Part shown: piece by piece, positions 62,351 to 64,000 of the stretch
How positions within the stretch are numbered: the stretch's first letter is position 1
Layout: each line of letters starts with the position of its first letter
Origin: Aphis gossypii
Taxonomy: Eukaryota > Arthropoda > Insecta > Hemiptera > Aphididae
Assembly (NCBI RefSeq): GCF_020184175.1
Contig: NC_065531.1
Span: 69,844,604-69,908,603, forward strand
Length of the DNA: 64,000 nucleotides
Direction: 5' to 3'
Made by a program: the position numbers and the translations under genes
Notes under the pieces: generated by a model
The model's database searches: none
What the model was told of the DNA's origin: nothing
What the model saw: the letters and a program-made list of their open reading frames with translations, nothing else

Positions 62351-64000
62351 TTTAGGCACTATACATTACATTATATATCTGTGTATGTAGAGTATATAGG
62401 CACTACGCAGTAAACTCCGCCGCAGGAGGGTGCGTGCCGTAAAATGGCCGAGTGCGCATGCCATTGTTGCTGCACTGCGTATTATATGATAGGTTCGTAT
62501 AAAAGCATGACTCATGTTGACAATTCTATATACTAAAACACCCATCGTTGCTTAATATATATTTTACATACCCATATAATATGTTTATTTGAAATATATA
62601 TCAGGTAAATATTTTAATATTTTGTATATACCTAAAGACAAAACTATCCGAACTTTATTTATTTCAAAACGCATCTTCTATATATTTCTTATGCATAGAC
62701 ATGTCTATATGTATAATATAATATATATACAGAATAAGGTTTATCATCTTTGTCCAATGTCCAATAAAATGCAATAACTTAAATTAAAAGCACCTATAAT
62801 TATATGGTTGCATTATATATTATATAATTAATATAGTGGCCCGGATTTTAATATATCTTAAAAAAAAGATTTTAAAAACGCATTTTAACTATACAACTAT
62901 ATATGTGCTTAAAATATGAACAAATTTTTATTTATATTTTTTATTTTATTAATTTATAATTATTATTTTACTATTAAATATCTGATTTTATAATTAATGC
63001 GACGGTGATGTTGATTGATGGGTTAGATAGGTATTATATTAAATATTAGAAAACTATATAGGTAGTAATACTAATAATATTTTGAAAACATTTATGATTT
63101 ATAATCCATATACCTAACTCCATTACAACAAAATATATTTCAATCTTATCATAAAAAATAAATGTTATTCTCTTTTCTTTAGTCTTTAATTCAAAGATTC
63201 CTGTGTATATATAATATATATACCCATATTATACCCTGTTGTACTCTATGTAATATATATTTCCCATGGTCAATATTTACGCTATATATAGGTTTTAGGT
63301 ACTATATATAATATTAATATTATAATAGGTATTATATATAGGTACTTATAGGTGTTTAATAATAAATTAAGTTATTATAATCATATCTACTAAACGTTTC
63401 ATTTTCATGATGACTATATACTACTAGTACTACTACTATATACTTATTCATTTAACGTATTTTATAAAAAAAACTATATACCTATAGGTATAGTTTTCCA
63501 GGCATCCCCAATGAAAAGATATATAATGCATAAAACATTATATTATCATAGCCGATATTATACACGATATTATAACATATAATCCCTATAAGTGCTGTAT
63601 TATTTCTTGGTCAATTCATTAAAAAAAGAAACCCTTAGGTTATATATTATAGAATCAATACGATCGCAGCATCAATAGCAACCTTTGAGTTCGTGAACTG
63701 CATGCAGCCAAACGCAAAGGATGCACGAAATTCGATTGCATTTCGTTAGAACGAAAACGACTACAATTTATTGGCATATTATGCATGAAACAATTTTCGA
63801 TTCGAGCTGAAGAGAGTGTGCAGCGTTGCTTTTTGTATAAATGTCATAAACAAACGACAAGCCGAATCAAACATATATACGTCATATTATACACGCATAT
63901 CGAACATCAAACGCACGAACATATATTATATTGTGTGATCATTTTACTACATCAAGAGAAATACAAATTGCAATTACATATTATAATGTTATTGTTATAC
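62351..64000. other. AT-rich stretch to the window edge
   Basis: No gene recognised. The segment 63,655-63,850 is compositionally balanced and non-repetitive (for example GCATGCAGCCAAACGCAAAG, GATTCGAGCTGAAGAGAG) and could be a conserved regulatory element or noncoding exon. Confidence 0.45.

Noticed and set aside
1..64000. CRISPR arrays, bacterial operons, rRNA genes or viral insertions
   Set aside because: Nothing of the kind is visible; the window has spliced eukaryotic genes and DNA transposons only.

Overview
The window reads as nuclear DNA of an insect, most likely an aphid (Hemiptera, Aphididae). It is strongly AT-rich, with an endless background of TATA, TAGGTA and ACCTATA words, spliced genes with GT..AG introns, scattered GC-rich promoter-like islands and abundant small DNA transposons. 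The aphid assignment is my inference from sequence style; no database was consulted. Protein-coding content is sparse for 64 kb: three host genes or gene pieces I can support well, one weaker small gene, and one large transposon.

Layout. About 0.2-1.0 kb is a GC-rich island. At 1.8-2.0 kb (minus strand) lies the first coding exon of a Polycomb-group RING finger protein (BMI1/Psc type). Its likely untranslated first exon sits in the GC-rich island at 6.3-8.1 kb, and its remaining exons lie beyond the left edge. A 71-codon ORF with its own poly(A) signal is at 12.2 kb. At 14.3-18.1 kb (minus) is a two-exon gene for a 546-residue secreted protein: a 16-codon exon encodes the signal peptide and a large second exon encodes Ser/Lys and Asn/Thr/Pro/Cys tandem repeats. 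I do not recognise it; it looks lineage-specific.

From 25,078 to 35,509 is a nearly complete 10.4-kb Mutator-like element (MULE). It has a perfect 9-bp target-site duplication and terminal inverted repeats of about 470 bp, each built from three tandem units of about 155 bp joined by TGACGTCA-centred palindromes. It carries a six-exon gene encoding a MULE transposase, a CxxC zinc region, and a C-terminal domain that looks like a ubiquitin-specific (C19-type) cysteine peptidase. One frameshift near 32,430 separates the transposase part from the peptidase part. A 1.5-kb non-autonomous element sits in its large intron, and the whole MULE appears to have landed in an older relative of that element. 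This is the most unusual system in the window.

The right third is mostly gene-poor AT-rich DNA with hAT-like ends, hairpin MITEs and microsatellites. Exceptions are the GC-rich islands at 40.5, 54.2 and 62.0 kb, and an intronless 244-codon gene at 57 kb (minus) with a basic Cys-Cys C-terminus. The islands probably mark promoters or untranslated first exons of genes whose coding parts are elsewhere.
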